Counted from the first letter of the stretch, positions 16,886-26,251 are shown. The stretch is 64,000 bases of DNA from Kiritimatiellia bacterium (GCA_028716365.1 JAQUPZ010000012.1:62001-126000); one strand, 5' to 3'. Notes: generated by a model not told the origin, from the letters alone. Numbers and translations: made by a program.

Positions 16886-18922
16886 ATGAACGATATTCCG
16901 GTTTCCGATGTAAGAAATTTCGTGATTATGGGTCATACAGGCAGTGGAAAGACTACTTTCATAGATGCGCTGCTTTTCAAGTTTGGCCTCAATGACCGTT
17001 TTGGTTCGGTGAGCGCTGGTTCCAGTATGGTCGATTACACTGACGAAGAAAAGCACCGGAAGACATCCATCTATGCCAAGCCTTTTACCGCTGTTTACAA
17101 GTCTGTGGCCGGTAAATCTTATGACTTGGTTTTCACCGATACGCCCGGTTACATGGATTTCTATGGACAGGTTATCGCCGCTACGCGGGCCACAGAAGCC
17201 GCCTTGATAACGATTGACGCGGCGGCAGGTATCCAGGTGGGCACACACAGGGTATGGCGCCTGTGCGAGAAACAGGGCATACCGAGAGGCATTCTCGTAA
17301 CGGGCCTTGACAAGGAAAATACCGATTTCAAAAAACTTGTTGCCGGCATCCAATCGACTTTTGGCGACAAGTGTGTGCCGGTGATACTTCCGCTTCCCGA
17401 CAAGAGTGGAGTTGTTGATGTGTTCGGGAAGAACATGCCGGCGGCGCTTGCGGGAGAAGCCGATGCGATAAAGAGCACCATGTCGGAGCGTGCAGCGGAG
17501 ACCAGCGATGCCCTGATTGAGAAATTCCTCGGGGGCGAGGCTCTCACTCCCGAGGAACTTGCCAATGGAATGAGGCTGGCCGTTGCCCGTGGTATCGTCG
17601 TACCGATTTTTGTCTGTATGGCACTCAAGAATATTGGCGTGACTGAGACTCTGGAAGGCATAGCGAGGATGTTCCCGTCACCGGCGGACAGGCCTGCCAA
17701 GGATGCTGAAGGAAAAGAAATTCCCAGTGGTGCGAATGAAAGTTTTGTCGGGTATGTGTGGCGGACAGTGAACGACTCGTTTGTCGGTAACCTGGCGTTT
17801 GTCAGGGTGCTTGGCGGAACGTTGAAGGCCGACTCCGAATTCCAGAATACTTCGAAGAACCAGAAGGAGCGGGTTGGTGCACTTCTGCAGGTAAATGGCA
17901 AGAAACAGGTGCCGGTTACATCGGCAACGGCAGGCGATATCGTTGCACTGACAAAGCTGAAGGCCGTTACAACAGTCGGCGATACGATGGGTGCGGTTGG
18001 TTCGAAAGTCGTATGTGATAAGATCAAGTTTCCGAGCCCGACAATGTTCATGGCCGTTTATGCCAAGACTTCTGCAGACGAGGACAAGATCGGTACCGCG
18101 CTTGCGCGTGTTTCTGAGGAAGATCCGACACTCAAGGTTGAAAGAAACGTTGAGACCAAGGAGACCATTCTTCAAGGGCTTGGTGATGTCCAGATTGACG
18201 TTGCGGTGGAGCGGATGAAGCTCCGGAGCAATGTGGACGTGGTCCTTTCCACGCCCAAGGTTCCGTACAGGGAGACGGTTACCTCGCTTGGTGACGGCCA
18301 CTACAAGCACAAGAAGCAGTCAGGCGGCCGCGGCCAGTACGGCGAGGTTTACATGAAAGTCGATCCGAACCGGGGGAAGGCAGAAGAATGGTTTGTAGAT
18401 GCCCTTGTTGGCGGCGCCATTCCGGGAAACTTTGTACCTGCGATTCAGAAAGGCGTCCTGGAAGGTATGGCGAGTGGCGCAGTTGCCGGTTATCCGGTGA
18501 CGGGGGTGAGGGTAACGATATATGACGGTTCGTATCATGATGTCGATTCGTCCGAAATCGCATTCAAGATAGCGGGTTCGAGGGCGTTCAGGGACGCAAT
18601 GTCGAAAGCGAAGCCGGTGCTGCTGGAGCCCATTATGACTGTGAAGGTGATGGTCCCCGACCAGTTCCTCGGCGATATCAATGGCGATTTGAACCACAGG
18701 CGCGGACGCATCATGGGAATGGGCAACGAGGAAGGCATGCAGGTTATCACCGCGGAGGTGCCGCAGTCCGAGTTGTTTCGTTATGTTGCCGAGTTGCGCA
18801 GCATGACGGGCGGGCAGGGAACATTTGAAATGGAATTTTTAAGATACGACATTGTTCCTTCGAACGTTGCTCAGAAGGTGATTGCGGCGTCTGATAAGAA
18901 GAAAGTTGAAGAAAACGAATAA
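16886..18922 (+). CDS. Elongation factor G paralogue (EF-G2-like)
   Basis: A 678-residue translational GTPase with the full EF-G layout: G domain, domain II, the Gly-rich domain IV loop (KKQSGGRGQYGEV) and a C-terminal domain V. G1 is GHTGSGKT (16-23) and G3 is DTPG. The rest departs from canonical EF-G: the switch I region reads EEKHRKTSIY instead of the ERGITI form, and G4 reads TGLDKE in place of NKMD, losing Asn and Lys but keeping Asp. This fits an EF-G2-type paralogue with altered GTP handling. No other ribosomal protein or tuf gene is nearby, which also argues against this being the main fusA. Confidence 0.8.
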   Translation: MNDIPVSDVRNFVIMGHTGSGKTTFIDALLFKFGLNDRFGSVSAGSSMVDYTDEEKHRKTSIYAKPFTAVYKSVAGKSYDLVFTDTPGYMDFYGQVIAATRATEAALITIDAAAGIQVGTHRVWRLCEKQGIPRGILVTGLDKENTDFKKLVAGIQSTFGDKCVPVILPLPDKSGVVDVFGKNMPAALAGEADAIKSTMSERAAETSDALIEKFLGGEALTPEELANGMRLAVARGIVVPIFVCMALKNIGVTETLEGIARMFPSPADRPAKDAEGKEIPSGANESFVGYVWRTVNDSFVGNLAFVRVLGGTLKADSEFQNTSKNQKERVGALLQVNGKKQVPVTSATAGDIVALTKLKAVTTVGDTMGAVGSKVVCDKIKFPSPTMFMAVYAKTSADEDKIGTALARVSEEDPTLKVERNVETKETILQGLGDVQIDVAVERMKLRSNVDVVLSTPKVPYRETVTSLGDGHYKHKKQSGGRGQYGEVYMKVDPNRGKAEEWFVDALVGGAIPGNFVPAIQKGVLEGMASGAVAGYPVTGVRVTIYDGSYHDVDSSEIAFKIAGSRAFRDAMSKAKPVLLEPIMTVKVMVPDQFLGDINGDLNHRRGRIMGMGNEEGMQVITAEVPQSELFRYVAELRSMTGGQGTFEMEFLRYDIVPSNVAQKVIAASDKKKVEENE

Positions 18923-18959
18923 TCCGTTTTCTGACGAACTGTAATCCGGATATATATTT

Positions 18960-19889
18960 TTGAGCTTGGAAAACCATCTTTCGAAGTGTGAACTCTGTCC
19001 CAGGTGTTGCGGTATAAACCGTAACGAAGGTTTTATCGGGTACTGCAGGGGCGGTTACGAGGCTGAGGTCTTCAGGTATGGGCCGCATCATGGGGAGGAA
19101 CCGCCGATATCAGGGACAAAGGGGGCTGGTACCATTTTTTTCAGCCGTTGTACATTGAAGTGCATTTATTGTCAGAACTATCCTTGGAGCCAGCAGAGTC
19201 GCGGTATTAAGTATGATGACAAAGGATTGGCCCTGATATTCAGGGAATTAGCGAGGACAGGGTGTCATAACTGGAATCTGGTGAGTCCGACGCCGTGGCT
19301 TGTACAGGTGGAAAAAGCGTTGAAAAAAGTAAGAAAAGATGGCTTTTCGCTTCCAGTTGTGTATAACACCAGCGGTTTTGAACGGATAGAAGTTCTTAAT
19401 CAGCTTCAGGGGTTGGTTGATATTTACCTGACTGACCTAAGGTATTCGAGAAAAGATTCGGCGAAAGAAGGTTCTGGAATATCGGATTATACGTATGCTG
19501 CGAGGACGGCTCTTAGTGAAATGTGGCGCTTGGCCGGTCCTTTAAAAATGGATGAGAATGGAATTGCAGTGTCGGGTGTGATTTGCAGGTTGTTGATTCT
19601 TCCCGGCAGGGCGATTGAGGTTATTGAGAACCTTGAATGGCTTGCTGCAAATGTCGGAAACAGTATTGCAGTCAGCATAATGTCCCAGTATCTTCCGGCG
19701 TATAAGGCGGTTTCACAGAAATCGTGGAACAGAAGGATTACAAGGGAAGAGTACGACGAAGTTTGTGATGCGATGGACAGGCTTGGTTTTAATGCCGGCT
19801 GGATCCAGGATTTTGAAGAGACGTCACCCAGGGACCTTGTGGGATTTGAAATGGAGGAAGGACCGGCGGGTGTTCTTCGTGAGAAATAA
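18960..19889 (+). CDS. PflA-like radical SAM protein
   Basis: A 309-residue radical SAM enzyme resembling the pyruvate formate-lyase activating group (COG1313 type). The cluster-binding motif is C-x3-C-x2-C in SRCTLKCIYCQNYPW. A Cys-rich N-terminus (CELCPRCCG, then YCRGG) may bind a second metal site. The start is TTG at 18960, 37 bp after the EF-G stop; another TTG lies two codons later, and no ATG fits. The target glycyl-radical enzyme or substrate is unknown, and no PflB-like gene is visible in this window. Confidence 0.82.
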   Translation: MSLENHLSKCELCPRCCGINRNEGFIGYCRGGYEAEVFRYGPHHGEEPPISGTKGAGTIFFSRCTLKCIYCQNYPWSQQSRGIKYDDKGLALIFRELARTGCHNWNLVSPTPWLVQVEKALKKVRKDGFSLPVVYNTSGFERIEVLNQLQGLVDIYLTDLRYSRKDSAKEGSGISDYTYAARTALSEMWRLAGPLKMDENGIAVSGVICRLLILPGRAIEVIENLEWLAANVGNSIAVSIMSQYLPAYKAVSQKSWNRRITREEYDEVCDAMDRLGFNAGWIQDFEETSPRDLVGFEMEEGPAGVLREK

Positions 19890-19955
19890 TGAGAGAGTGT
19901 TGTAAAAGCGGTTCCGCGTGGGACGTTTGTTTTTGAAAAGATATGGAGATGAAGC

Positions 19956-20708
19956 ATGAGTGGACATAGTAAATGGGCAACGATTAAACACAAAAAAGGC
20001 GCGCTGGACGCCAAGCGCGGCAAGATATTCAGCAAGATGAGCAAAGAGTTGATGGTGGCCGCCAAACAGGGCGGAAGTAATCCGGATATGAATCCGACGC
20101 TCAGGACTGTAATCCAGAAGGCGAAGAGTTACAACATGCCTTCGGATAACATAGACCGCGCTGTAAAAAAAGGTGCTGGTGAGACCGAAGGTGTTACCTT
20201 TGAGGAAGTGTCTTATGAAGGTTTTGCGGCAGGTGGCGTTGCTCTTCTTGTAAAAGCCCTTACCGACAACAAGAATCGTGCGGCAGCGGAAATCAGGCAT
20301 ATTTTCACCAAGCATGGTTCCAGCTTTGCCAAAGAGGGTGCAGTCTCGCGTGGCTTCCAGAGGAAAGGCCAGATATTTGTTGATGCTTCAACCGTGGCAG
20401 AAGACAAGTTGATGGAAATTGTTCTAAATGCCGGCGCCGAAGATATGATCAATGATGGCGACCAGTTTGAGGTTCTGACTGATCCTGCAACTTTCCCGGC
20501 CGTTACGGACGCCTTGGAAAAAGCAGGTATCAAAACGTTGAGTGCTGAAATTTCCATGGTTCCGACAGTGGCAGTTCCGGTAACTGACAAGAATCTGGCT
20601 GCCGCGGTAATGAGATTTATAAATGATCTTGAAGATAATGATGATGTTCAGAATGTCTACTCGAACATGGATGTTGACGACAAGATCATGGCGGAAATCG
20701 ATCAGTAA
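19956..20708 (+). CDS. yebC: YebC/PmpR family protein
   Basis: A 250-residue protein of the widespread YebC/TACO1 family, begun by the diagnostic SGHSKWATIKHKKG. Members act as transcriptional regulators or assist translation of proline stretches. The three-domain length is normal. GGAG lies 8 bp upstream of the ATG. It sits directly before ruvC, the conserved yebC-ruvC pairing found in many bacteria. The window contains a protein very rich in proline (34152-36086), whose translation could depend on this factor. Confidence 0.95.
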   Translation: MSGHSKWATIKHKKGALDAKRGKIFSKMSKELMVAAKQGGSNPDMNPTLRTVIQKAKSYNMPSDNIDRAVKKGAGETEGVTFEEVSYEGFAAGGVALLVKALTDNKNRAAAEIRHIFTKHGSSFAKEGAVSRGFQRKGQIFVDASTVAEDKLMEIVLNAGAEDMINDGDQFEVLTDPATFPAVTDALEKAGIKTLSAEISMVPTVAVPVTDKNLAAAVMRFINDLEDNDDVQNVYSNMDVDDKIMAEIDQ

Positions 20709-20735
20709 GATCCTGTAAAGTTTCAAATCCACATA

Positions 20736-21248
20736 TTGAAAATAGACTGTACACGGGTTTTGGGTGTTGATACTTCCCTGCGGTCAACGGGCGTTGGCGT
20801 GGTGGAAGTGAAAGGCAGCCGGTTTTCGGTTGTAGAGTTTGGTGTCATCAAGGCGCCAAGAACATTTTCTCTTTCCGAATGTCTTCAGAAACTTAACTCC
20901 GGGATAACAGAAATCATTGAGCGCACAAAACCACAAGCCGTGGCTGTTGAAGGCGTTTTTTTCTGCAAGAACGTCAAAACAATCCTGATACTCGGTGAAG
21001 CGCGCGGAGTTGTAATTGCAGCCTGTTCTGTACATGGTATTCCCGTTTATGAATATGCACCGCGCCGTGTCAAACAGGCGGTGGTGGGGTTTGGTGGTGC
21101 GGAGAAAAGCCAGGTTGCCAGGATGGTCATGTCTCTGCTTGCCTTAAAGGAAGAACCGCCAGAAGATGCTGCTGATGCCCTTGCGATCGCCATCTGCCAT
21201 TTACACAACCGCACCGGTTGTGCGGCATTGATGCCGAAACCAATCTGA
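20736..21248 (+). CDS. ruvC: Holliday junction resolvase RuvC
   Basis: A 170-residue endonuclease that cuts four-way DNA junctions as a dimer. The acidic catalytic residues are visible: Asp in LGVDTSLRSTG, Glu in AVEGVFFCKN, and the Asp pair in EDAADALAIAICH. The start is TTG at 20736; an in-frame ATG close by is absent. Length is typical. ruvA and ruvB are not in the window. Confidence 0.94.
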   Translation: MKIDCTRVLGVDTSLRSTGVGVVEVKGSRFSVVEFGVIKAPRTFSLSECLQKLNSGITEIIERTKPQAVAVEGVFFCKNVKTILILGEARGVVIAACSVHGIPVYEYAPRRVKQAVVGFGGAEKSQVARMVMSLLALKEEPPEDAADALAIAICHLHNRTGCAALMPKPI

Positions 21249-21274
21249 TTTGTATATTGTCTTCAGAGTAAAAA

Positions 21275-22246
21275 TTAACTTCGCCAGGGACGTTCTCTTT
21301 TAATACCGGAAAGAACGTTTTTGGTAATGCGAACATCTTCGGCAATCTGGAAATCAAGTATTCCAGCCAGGATAAAGTCAGCGCCATTTCCGAACGCATA
21401 CTTGAATGCATCTTGCGGAGGAATTGCTCCAGCGGCCATTACCTTGAAGGCGATCCAGGGTTTTTCAACTTTTTTAAAGACCTCGATGGTTTCTTCGGGC
21501 TGACTGCACCAGTAACCGGGAATTTCCATGTTTGATCCCCTGATTTGTTCGGGTTTTGGCGCTGTTGGATATTTTAGATGGTGGAATGTCTTAACATAAA
21601 ATTCCGCAGGTATTTTGTTCTGCTCGCATACCTTGATGACATTGAGATCGTGTGCCCCGACACCGGCAGGTACCTTTTGTTCCTTCATAATAGCGACAGT
21701 TCGCGCAATCATCTCAACTTTACCATGAAGAGCCAGGGTATCAGCATTCGCGCCGAACAGGTAAAGACCGTCGGCGCCCTCGTCGACAACCTGCTTGGCT
21801 TTCTCGGAAAAAATCTTCAGTTCATTGTCCAGTGCGCCCATTACATTTATTATCCACTTCATTTTTCCGCCGCGTTCATAGCGGTGTTTTTTCAGCAGAC
21901 TCATTATTCTTGGATCGGCGTGGGTTATAATGGTGTCAATGCCATATTCTTCGGAAATCCTGAAAGTTTCGAGAATCTTATCGTCGGTATTATAGTGAGA
22001 AGACAGGTTGTCAACATATTTCAGGTCGCGACTGTGCATAAAATTGGTTATCAGGTTCCCCCCGATCATTAGACGGCTCAGTTCCAGGTTGCCGATTTTG
22101 CCCTTCGGCAGGGTTTCTTTGACGGTAATTGCTGTTGCAGTGTTTTTACTGTCCGGCGTTCCGGCCTGAGCATTAGCTGCGACCATACTGGTTGCGGATG
22201 CTAGAATGGATCCCTGTATGAAACTGCGTCGACTGATGTCATGCAT
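21275..22246 (-). CDS. Tat-exported TIM-barrel-like protein
   Basis: A 323-residue protein with a twin-arginine signal (SRRSFIQGS, hydrophobic stretch, cleavage near NAQAG), so it is exported folded. The body suggests an (alpha/beta)8 barrel: ISEEYGIDTIITHAD, KWIINVMGAL, EGADGLYLFGANADT, KVPAGVGAHDLNVI and WIAFKVMAAGAIPP strands. It resembles aldo/keto-reductase-type or xylose-isomerase-type barrels found in PVC genomes, but no catalytic set is certain. AAGGAG precedes the ATG. It is transcribed divergently from the Nif3 gene. Confidence 0.65.
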   Translation of the reverse strand: MHDISRRSFIQGSILASATSMVAANAQAGTPDSKNTATAITVKETLPKGKIGNLELSRLMIGGNLITNFMHSRDLKYVDNLSSHYNTDDKILETFRISEEYGIDTIITHADPRIMSLLKKHRYERGGKMKWIINVMGALDNELKIFSEKAKQVVDEGADGLYLFGANADTLALHGKVEMIARTVAIMKEQKVPAGVGAHDLNVIKVCEQNKIPAEFYVKTFHHLKYPTAPKPEQIRGSNMEIPGYWCSQPEETIEVFKKVEKPWIAFKVMAAGAIPPQDAFKYAFGNGADFILAGILDFQIAEDVRITKNVLSGIKRERPWRS

Positions 22247-22423
22247 GGAATGCTCCTTCCGGGATGTTAATGGAAATCATATTGGATGGTTTTTAAGCAC
22301 TTTTTGGGATGTAAAGGCAAGACGAAAAAATATCGTTGTTATCGAGACACCTTAACGTCTGTCAGTCGCCTTGTATTCAGAATGTAATGATGGTAGAGTA
22401 TCGAACAATCAGGTGCGGGAAGA

Positions 22424-23185
22424 ATGAAGGATTTAAAACCCATTGTCAGATTTCTTGACTCGGAAATGAAAGTGGCGGATTTCGCCGCTGATTCAGCCAA
22501 TAACGGTCTTCAGGTTGAGAACAGCGGAGAGGTAAGGAAGATCTGTTGTGGCGTGGATGCATCCCTCGATTTCTTCCGGATGGCGAAACAGCGCGGCGCC
22601 GACCTGCTGGTTTGTCATCACGGTATAAGTTGGGGTGATTCTCTTAAACGGATAACGGAACTTAATTACCGGCGTATTTCTTTTCTTATTGAAAACGACA
22701 TGGCGCTTTATGCATGTCACCTGCCGCTGGATGCTCATCCGCGTCTTGGAAATAATGTTTTGATATGCAAGGCGCTTGGGCTTCGTGGTGTCAGGGGATT
22801 TGGTTTGTATCATGGTATGACGATCGGATTTGAGGGGAAACTTCCCGGGGTTATGAATTATGCCGACTTCAAGAAACTTGTCCGGCACGTTATTCCCGGA
22901 GAGATAAGATCCATGGATTTCGGAAAGAAAGAAATCAGGAGCGTAGCGGTGATTTCCGGTTCAGCGCCTGATTTGTTGAATGAGGCCGGAGAAAAAGGGA
23001 TTGATGTTTTTCTTTCCGGCGAACCAAAATTATCGGCCTACAGTATTGCTCAGGAATGGAGGATTAATGCCGTTTTTGCGGGTCATTATGCGACAGAGAC
23101 TTTTGGGGTACAGGCGCTGGCAGGATGGCTGAAGAAGAAGTGTGGGATTCCGGCTGAATTTATTGATATGAAAGTGCCGTATTAA
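22424..23185 (+). CDS. Nif3-like dinuclear metal centre protein
   Basis: A 253-residue NIF3/YbgI family member. Metal ligands fit the family: VCHHGISWGD, HLPLDAHP and the C-terminal GHYATETFGV. YbgI/NIF3 proteins form hexamers with two metals per subunit and have been linked to GTP cyclohydrolase-type or hydrolase roles, but function is not settled. The start is ATG at 22424 with GGGAAG upstream. It lies in a divergent arrangement with the preceding Tat-exported gene. Confidence 0.9.
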   Translation: MKDLKPIVRFLDSEMKVADFAADSANNGLQVENSGEVRKICCGVDASLDFFRMAKQRGADLLVCHHGISWGDSLKRITELNYRRISFLIENDMALYACHLPLDAHPRLGNNVLICKALGLRGVRGFGLYHGMTIGFEGKLPGVMNYADFKKLVRHVIPGEIRSMDFGKKEIRSVAVISGSAPDLLNEAGEKGIDVFLSGEPKLSAYSIAQEWRINAVFAGHYATETFGVQALAGWLKKKCGIPAEFIDMKVPY

Positions 23186-23339
23186 AAGCCGAAGTTACAC
23201 TGGAAAAGTTAAATCAAATAATGATAAAATCCGAACGATGAGTAATTAAATGGCGGGACACGGGCTAATAAGGGGGGTTGCGAGTGTATTCAATTAGGAT
23301 TGGGATTTTGGGAGAAAGGAAACAACAAGGAGGTGCCGG

Positions 23340-24005
23340 ATGAAGAGTTATGTGTGGGTAATGGCGTTAGTGGCAGGTCTTGCGATCCCTGGAGTGGTTT
23401 GGGCGCAAGAGAAGGGTTCTTTCGAAAAGGAAATGCAGAATATGGAGATCCAGAAAAGACAGATGGATCTACAGGCACGTCAGGCTGAAATTGAATTCCA
23501 GGGCGAGATGCGGAAACTTGATCTCGATAAAAAAAGAGCTGAACTTGATAAACAACGCGAGATGATGAAAATGATGTCCCCGCGAGGACCACAAATGGGT
23601 AGACCCGGTATGCCTGGTGGAATGCCCGGATGTGCGCGTATGGGTGGACTCGGTATGTTCCCCGGTGGAATGCCTGGATGTCCGTGTATAGGTGGACCAG
23701 GAAAGCCTGACGGTTGTCCGTGTGGTCTTGGTATAAATAAGCCCGATGGTGGACGTCCACAGTGTCCGGGTATGGCGGGTTTGGCTGGACACGGCAGGCA
23801 TCCGGCAGGCCATCACAGACCATGTATGGGTATATTTATTCTCGTTGTTGCGATAATTCACATTCTGGTGGCAGTATGGGTTTCCCAGGATATTCGTAAG
23901 CGAAATTCCGGTTCGCGTATATGGGTTGTGTTAGCGCTTTTAGCTGGTTTGGTTGGAACGCTTGTTTATGCGATTGTACGTCTTGGCGACAACAAGCAGG
24001 CGTAG
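23340..24005 (+). CDS. Membrane protein with coiled coil and Cys/Met/Gly/Pro-rich segment
   Basis: A 221-residue protein in four parts: a signal peptide (cleavage near VWAQE), a charged coiled coil at about 24-78 (MQNMEIQKRQMDLQARQAEI, then KRAELDKQREMM), a low-complexity part at about 78-162 rich in Gly, Pro, Met, Cys and His (GMPGGMPGCARMGGLGMFPG, CPCIGGPGKPDGCPCGL) and two C-terminal membrane helices at about 163-182 and 193-212, in the style of PLDc_N domains. The Cys/Met/His content suggests metal binding, by inference. GGAGG precedes the ATG. It is 11 bp before a subtilisin gene. Confidence 0.65.
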   Translation: MKSYVWVMALVAGLAIPGVVWAQEKGSFEKEMQNMEIQKRQMDLQARQAEIEFQGEMRKLDLDKKRAELDKQREMMKMMSPRGPQMGRPGMPGGMPGCARMGGLGMFPGGMPGCPCIGGPGKPDGCPCGLGINKPDGGRPQCPGMAGLAGHGRHPAGHHRPCMGIFILVVAIIHILVAVWVSQDIRKRNSGSRIWVVLALLAGLVGTLVYAIVRLGDNKQA

Positions 24006-24016
24006 AAAGGTCATGA

Positions 24017-25723
24017 ATGATTAAGCGGACCACATGGATTTTGTGGGCCGTGCTGTTGATTTGCGCCGGTTTCTTTTTAATGCCGCGAAAGCAGGCGATG
24101 AAGAAACCGGCGTTTGTTGTCAGGACGAATGAAATTGCCAGGGCTTCTCCTGTTGCCGTACCGCCAGGAGTGATGAGGGCTTCACCACAGCAGACTCCTG
24201 CTACCAGCCATCGGATGGCAATGAGGAAAGAAGTCAATCAGGGGCGTAATATTGGTGAGAACAAAAACTTACTTCCGAAGCAATCGGGCATCGATGTCAT
24301 TCCCGGTCAATTTATTTTAAGTTTTCGTAATGAAGCAGACAGGGCGGCTTTTATTGCGGCGGCAAAATCCCATGGCGTGGAAATAATTGACACAATGCGT
24401 CTTGGATATTCTGTTCTGGTAAGGGCCAAACAACCGTCAGATCTCCAAAAAGCTCTGAGTAAATCGCCAGTTCCTGTACAAAACTCATCGAACTACTATA
24501 TTCTTTCACCGGAAATCCCGCAGAAAGATGCAATAAAGTCCCAGGGGACCTATGTGGCATTTGGTGATCAAGCATTGAAATGGCTAGGTGTGAAGACTGA
24601 TAATTCTTCCTGGGGAGGTGGGGTCCTGGTAGCAGTACTTGATAATGGTGTTAGTTATCATCCGGCATTGAGAGAGGATAGAATTGCCAGAGTGGATCTT
24701 GTGAATGAAATCATATCTTCTTCAGAGTTGCCGGAACATGCGGGCCATGCGAATGCTGTGGCATCAATTATTGCCGGTAATACTCGTGATTTGCAGGGGA
24801 TTGCTCCATCTTCGACAATTCTAAGTATAAAAGTCATGAGCAGCGAAGGAGTTGGAGATTCATTCACGCTGGCAAAAGGAATAGTTGAAGCTGTGGATCG
24901 CGGTGCAAATGTGATCAACATGTGTCTGGGCACTTATGGTGATTCTTTTGTTTTAAAAAGTGCGGTTGATTATGCATTGAGCAAAGGGGTCGTGCTGGTG
25001 GCGGCAACGGGAAACGAGGCGATAGAGGGAGTTTCTTATCCCGCCAGGTATAATGGAGTGGTTGCAGTGTCTTCGGTAGATGCCAATGGGCAACATCCTT
25101 ATTTTGCGAATCGAGGTGAGGAAGTAAGTATTTCCGCGCCTGGCATCGGGATAACAACGGCCTGGACTGGAAATGACTATGTCGGTTTCAGCGGAACATC
25201 TGCGTCGGTACCATTCGTAAGTGGAGCAATTGCTTATCTTTTATCGCAGAATCCCGGAATGACTGCAGGAGAGGCTGTCGATATGCTTGTGCGATATGCC
25301 GATGATGCCGGCGCCCCTGACAAAGATAAAATATATGGAAATGGAATGCTCGATATTGGCCGGGTAATAGAAAGAGATCAGAAAGGTATATATGATATTG
25401 CCGCAGGCGATATTTATGTTCCGCTTTATAAGCAGAATGACAAGGACATGAAGATAATTGTCAACGCACAAAACAGGGGCACGGAGACTGCCTCTTCAGT
25501 TGAGATAAAGGCTGATGTAAATGGAGCCAGTTGGACGAAGAATTTCAGCAATGTTGCAGTGGGGCAGACCGTGAGTATGGAAACATCCGTTGATCTTGCA
25601 AAAGCGAAAAAAGACGGTGTGGTCGAAATCAGCTATACAGCTGTTATCAGTGGGGTTACAGATGTGAATCTCGCGAATAACGTGAGGAGAGGTGTTGTTT
25701 TCCCGGTTGATGCGAACAAGTAA
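24017..25723 (+). CDS. Subtilisin-like S8 serine protease
   Basis: A 568-residue exported protease. An N-terminal signal-anchor helix (about 6-24) and a propeptide-like region (VIPGQFILSFRNEADRAAF) come first. The catalytic domain shows Asp in AVLDNGVSYHP, His in HAGHANAVASIIAG (instead of the usual HGTHVAG), the oxyanion Asn in VAATGNEA and Ser in FSGTSASVPFVSGA. The C-terminal roughly 110 residues look like a CARDB-type beta-sandwich (VNAQNRGTETASSVEIKADV). The preceding metal-ligand-rich membrane protein is 11 bp upstream, so the two probably form an operon; whether one is a substrate of the other is unknown. Confidence 0.85.
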   Translation: MIKRTTWILWAVLLICAGFFLMPRKQAMKKPAFVVRTNEIARASPVAVPPGVMRASPQQTPATSHRMAMRKEVNQGRNIGENKNLLPKQSGIDVIPGQFILSFRNEADRAAFIAAAKSHGVEIIDTMRLGYSVLVRAKQPSDLQKALSKSPVPVQNSSNYYILSPEIPQKDAIKSQGTYVAFGDQALKWLGVKTDNSSWGGGVLVAVLDNGVSYHPALREDRIARVDLVNEIISSSELPEHAGHANAVASIIAGNTRDLQGIAPSSTILSIKVMSSEGVGDSFTLAKGIVEAVDRGANVINMCLGTYGDSFVLKSAVDYALSKGVVLVAATGNEAIEGVSYPARYNGVVAVSSVDANGQHPYFANRGEEVSISAPGIGITTAWTGNDYVGFSGTSASVPFVSGAIAYLLSQNPGMTAGEAVDMLVRYADDAGAPDKDKIYGNGMLDIGRVIERDQKGIYDIAAGDIYVPLYKQNDKDMKIIVNAQNRGTETASSVEIKADVNGASWTKNFSNVAVGQTVSMETSVDLAKAKKDGVVEISYTAVISGVTDVNLANNVRRGVVFPVDANK

Positions 25724-25735
25724 GGCTAAAGAGTT

Positions 25736-26251
25736 TCAATCTTCGATACCAGGCCGGGCTTTTATACCTTTATGGAAGTAGTGCTTAACTTCTTTCATTT
25801 CCGTAACCAGGTCTGCGCGGGCAATCAATTTTTTTGGAGCACTTCTTCCCGTGAATATTAATTCCACGTGCTCAGGCTTTTCGTCAATAAGTTTGAGGAA
25901 TTGTTCTGTTTTTAAAAGGCCGCATGCAATGGCGCAATTTGCTTCGTCGGCAATTATTACGTCATATTTGCCGCTCAACATTGCGGCGCGTAATTTTGCG
26001 AGACCACGACGTGCCAGTTTCATGTCTTTTCGTGATGGTGTGTCTTTGATGAAACAACCACGTCCGCACTGCTGGATGGTTACATCGCAAAAACGTTTTT
26101 TCAGAGTTCTAATTTCGCTATAAATACCACCCTTTATGAACTGGCAGAGATAAACGCGTAAACCGGCCCCGCAGGCACGTACAATAAGGCCGAGCGCTGC
26201 AGTGGTCTTGCCTTTACCGTCACCAGTATAAACGTGAACATAACCTTTCAT
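25736..26251 (-). CDS. cobO: Cob(I)yrinic acid a,c-diamide adenosyltransferase
   Basis: A 171-residue CobA/CobO/BtuR-type ATP:corrinoid adenosyltransferase, which attaches the adenosyl group to make coenzyme B12. The P-loop YTGDGKGKTTAAL is at the N-terminus, with the family motif KYDVIIADEANCAIACGLL further on. The start abuts the stop of the upstream HAD gene with no bases between, so the two are co-expressed. No other cobalamin biosynthesis gene is in the window, which suits a salvage role. Confidence 0.9.
   Translation of the reverse strand: MKGYVHVYTGDGKGKTTAALGLIVRACGAGLRVYLCQFIKGGIYSEIRTLKKRFCDVTIQQCGRGCFIKDTPSRKDMKLARRGLAKLRAAMLSGKYDVIIADEANCAIACGLLKTEQFLKLIDEKPEHVELIFTGRSAPKKLIARADLVTEMKEVKHYFHKGIKARPGIED

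Noticed and set aside
17161..18051. Long minus-strand open frame (296 codons) inside the EF-G-like gene
   Set aside because: Antisense shadow of a strongly recognised protein; its Ser/Thr/Pro-rich translation is typical of a shadow frame.
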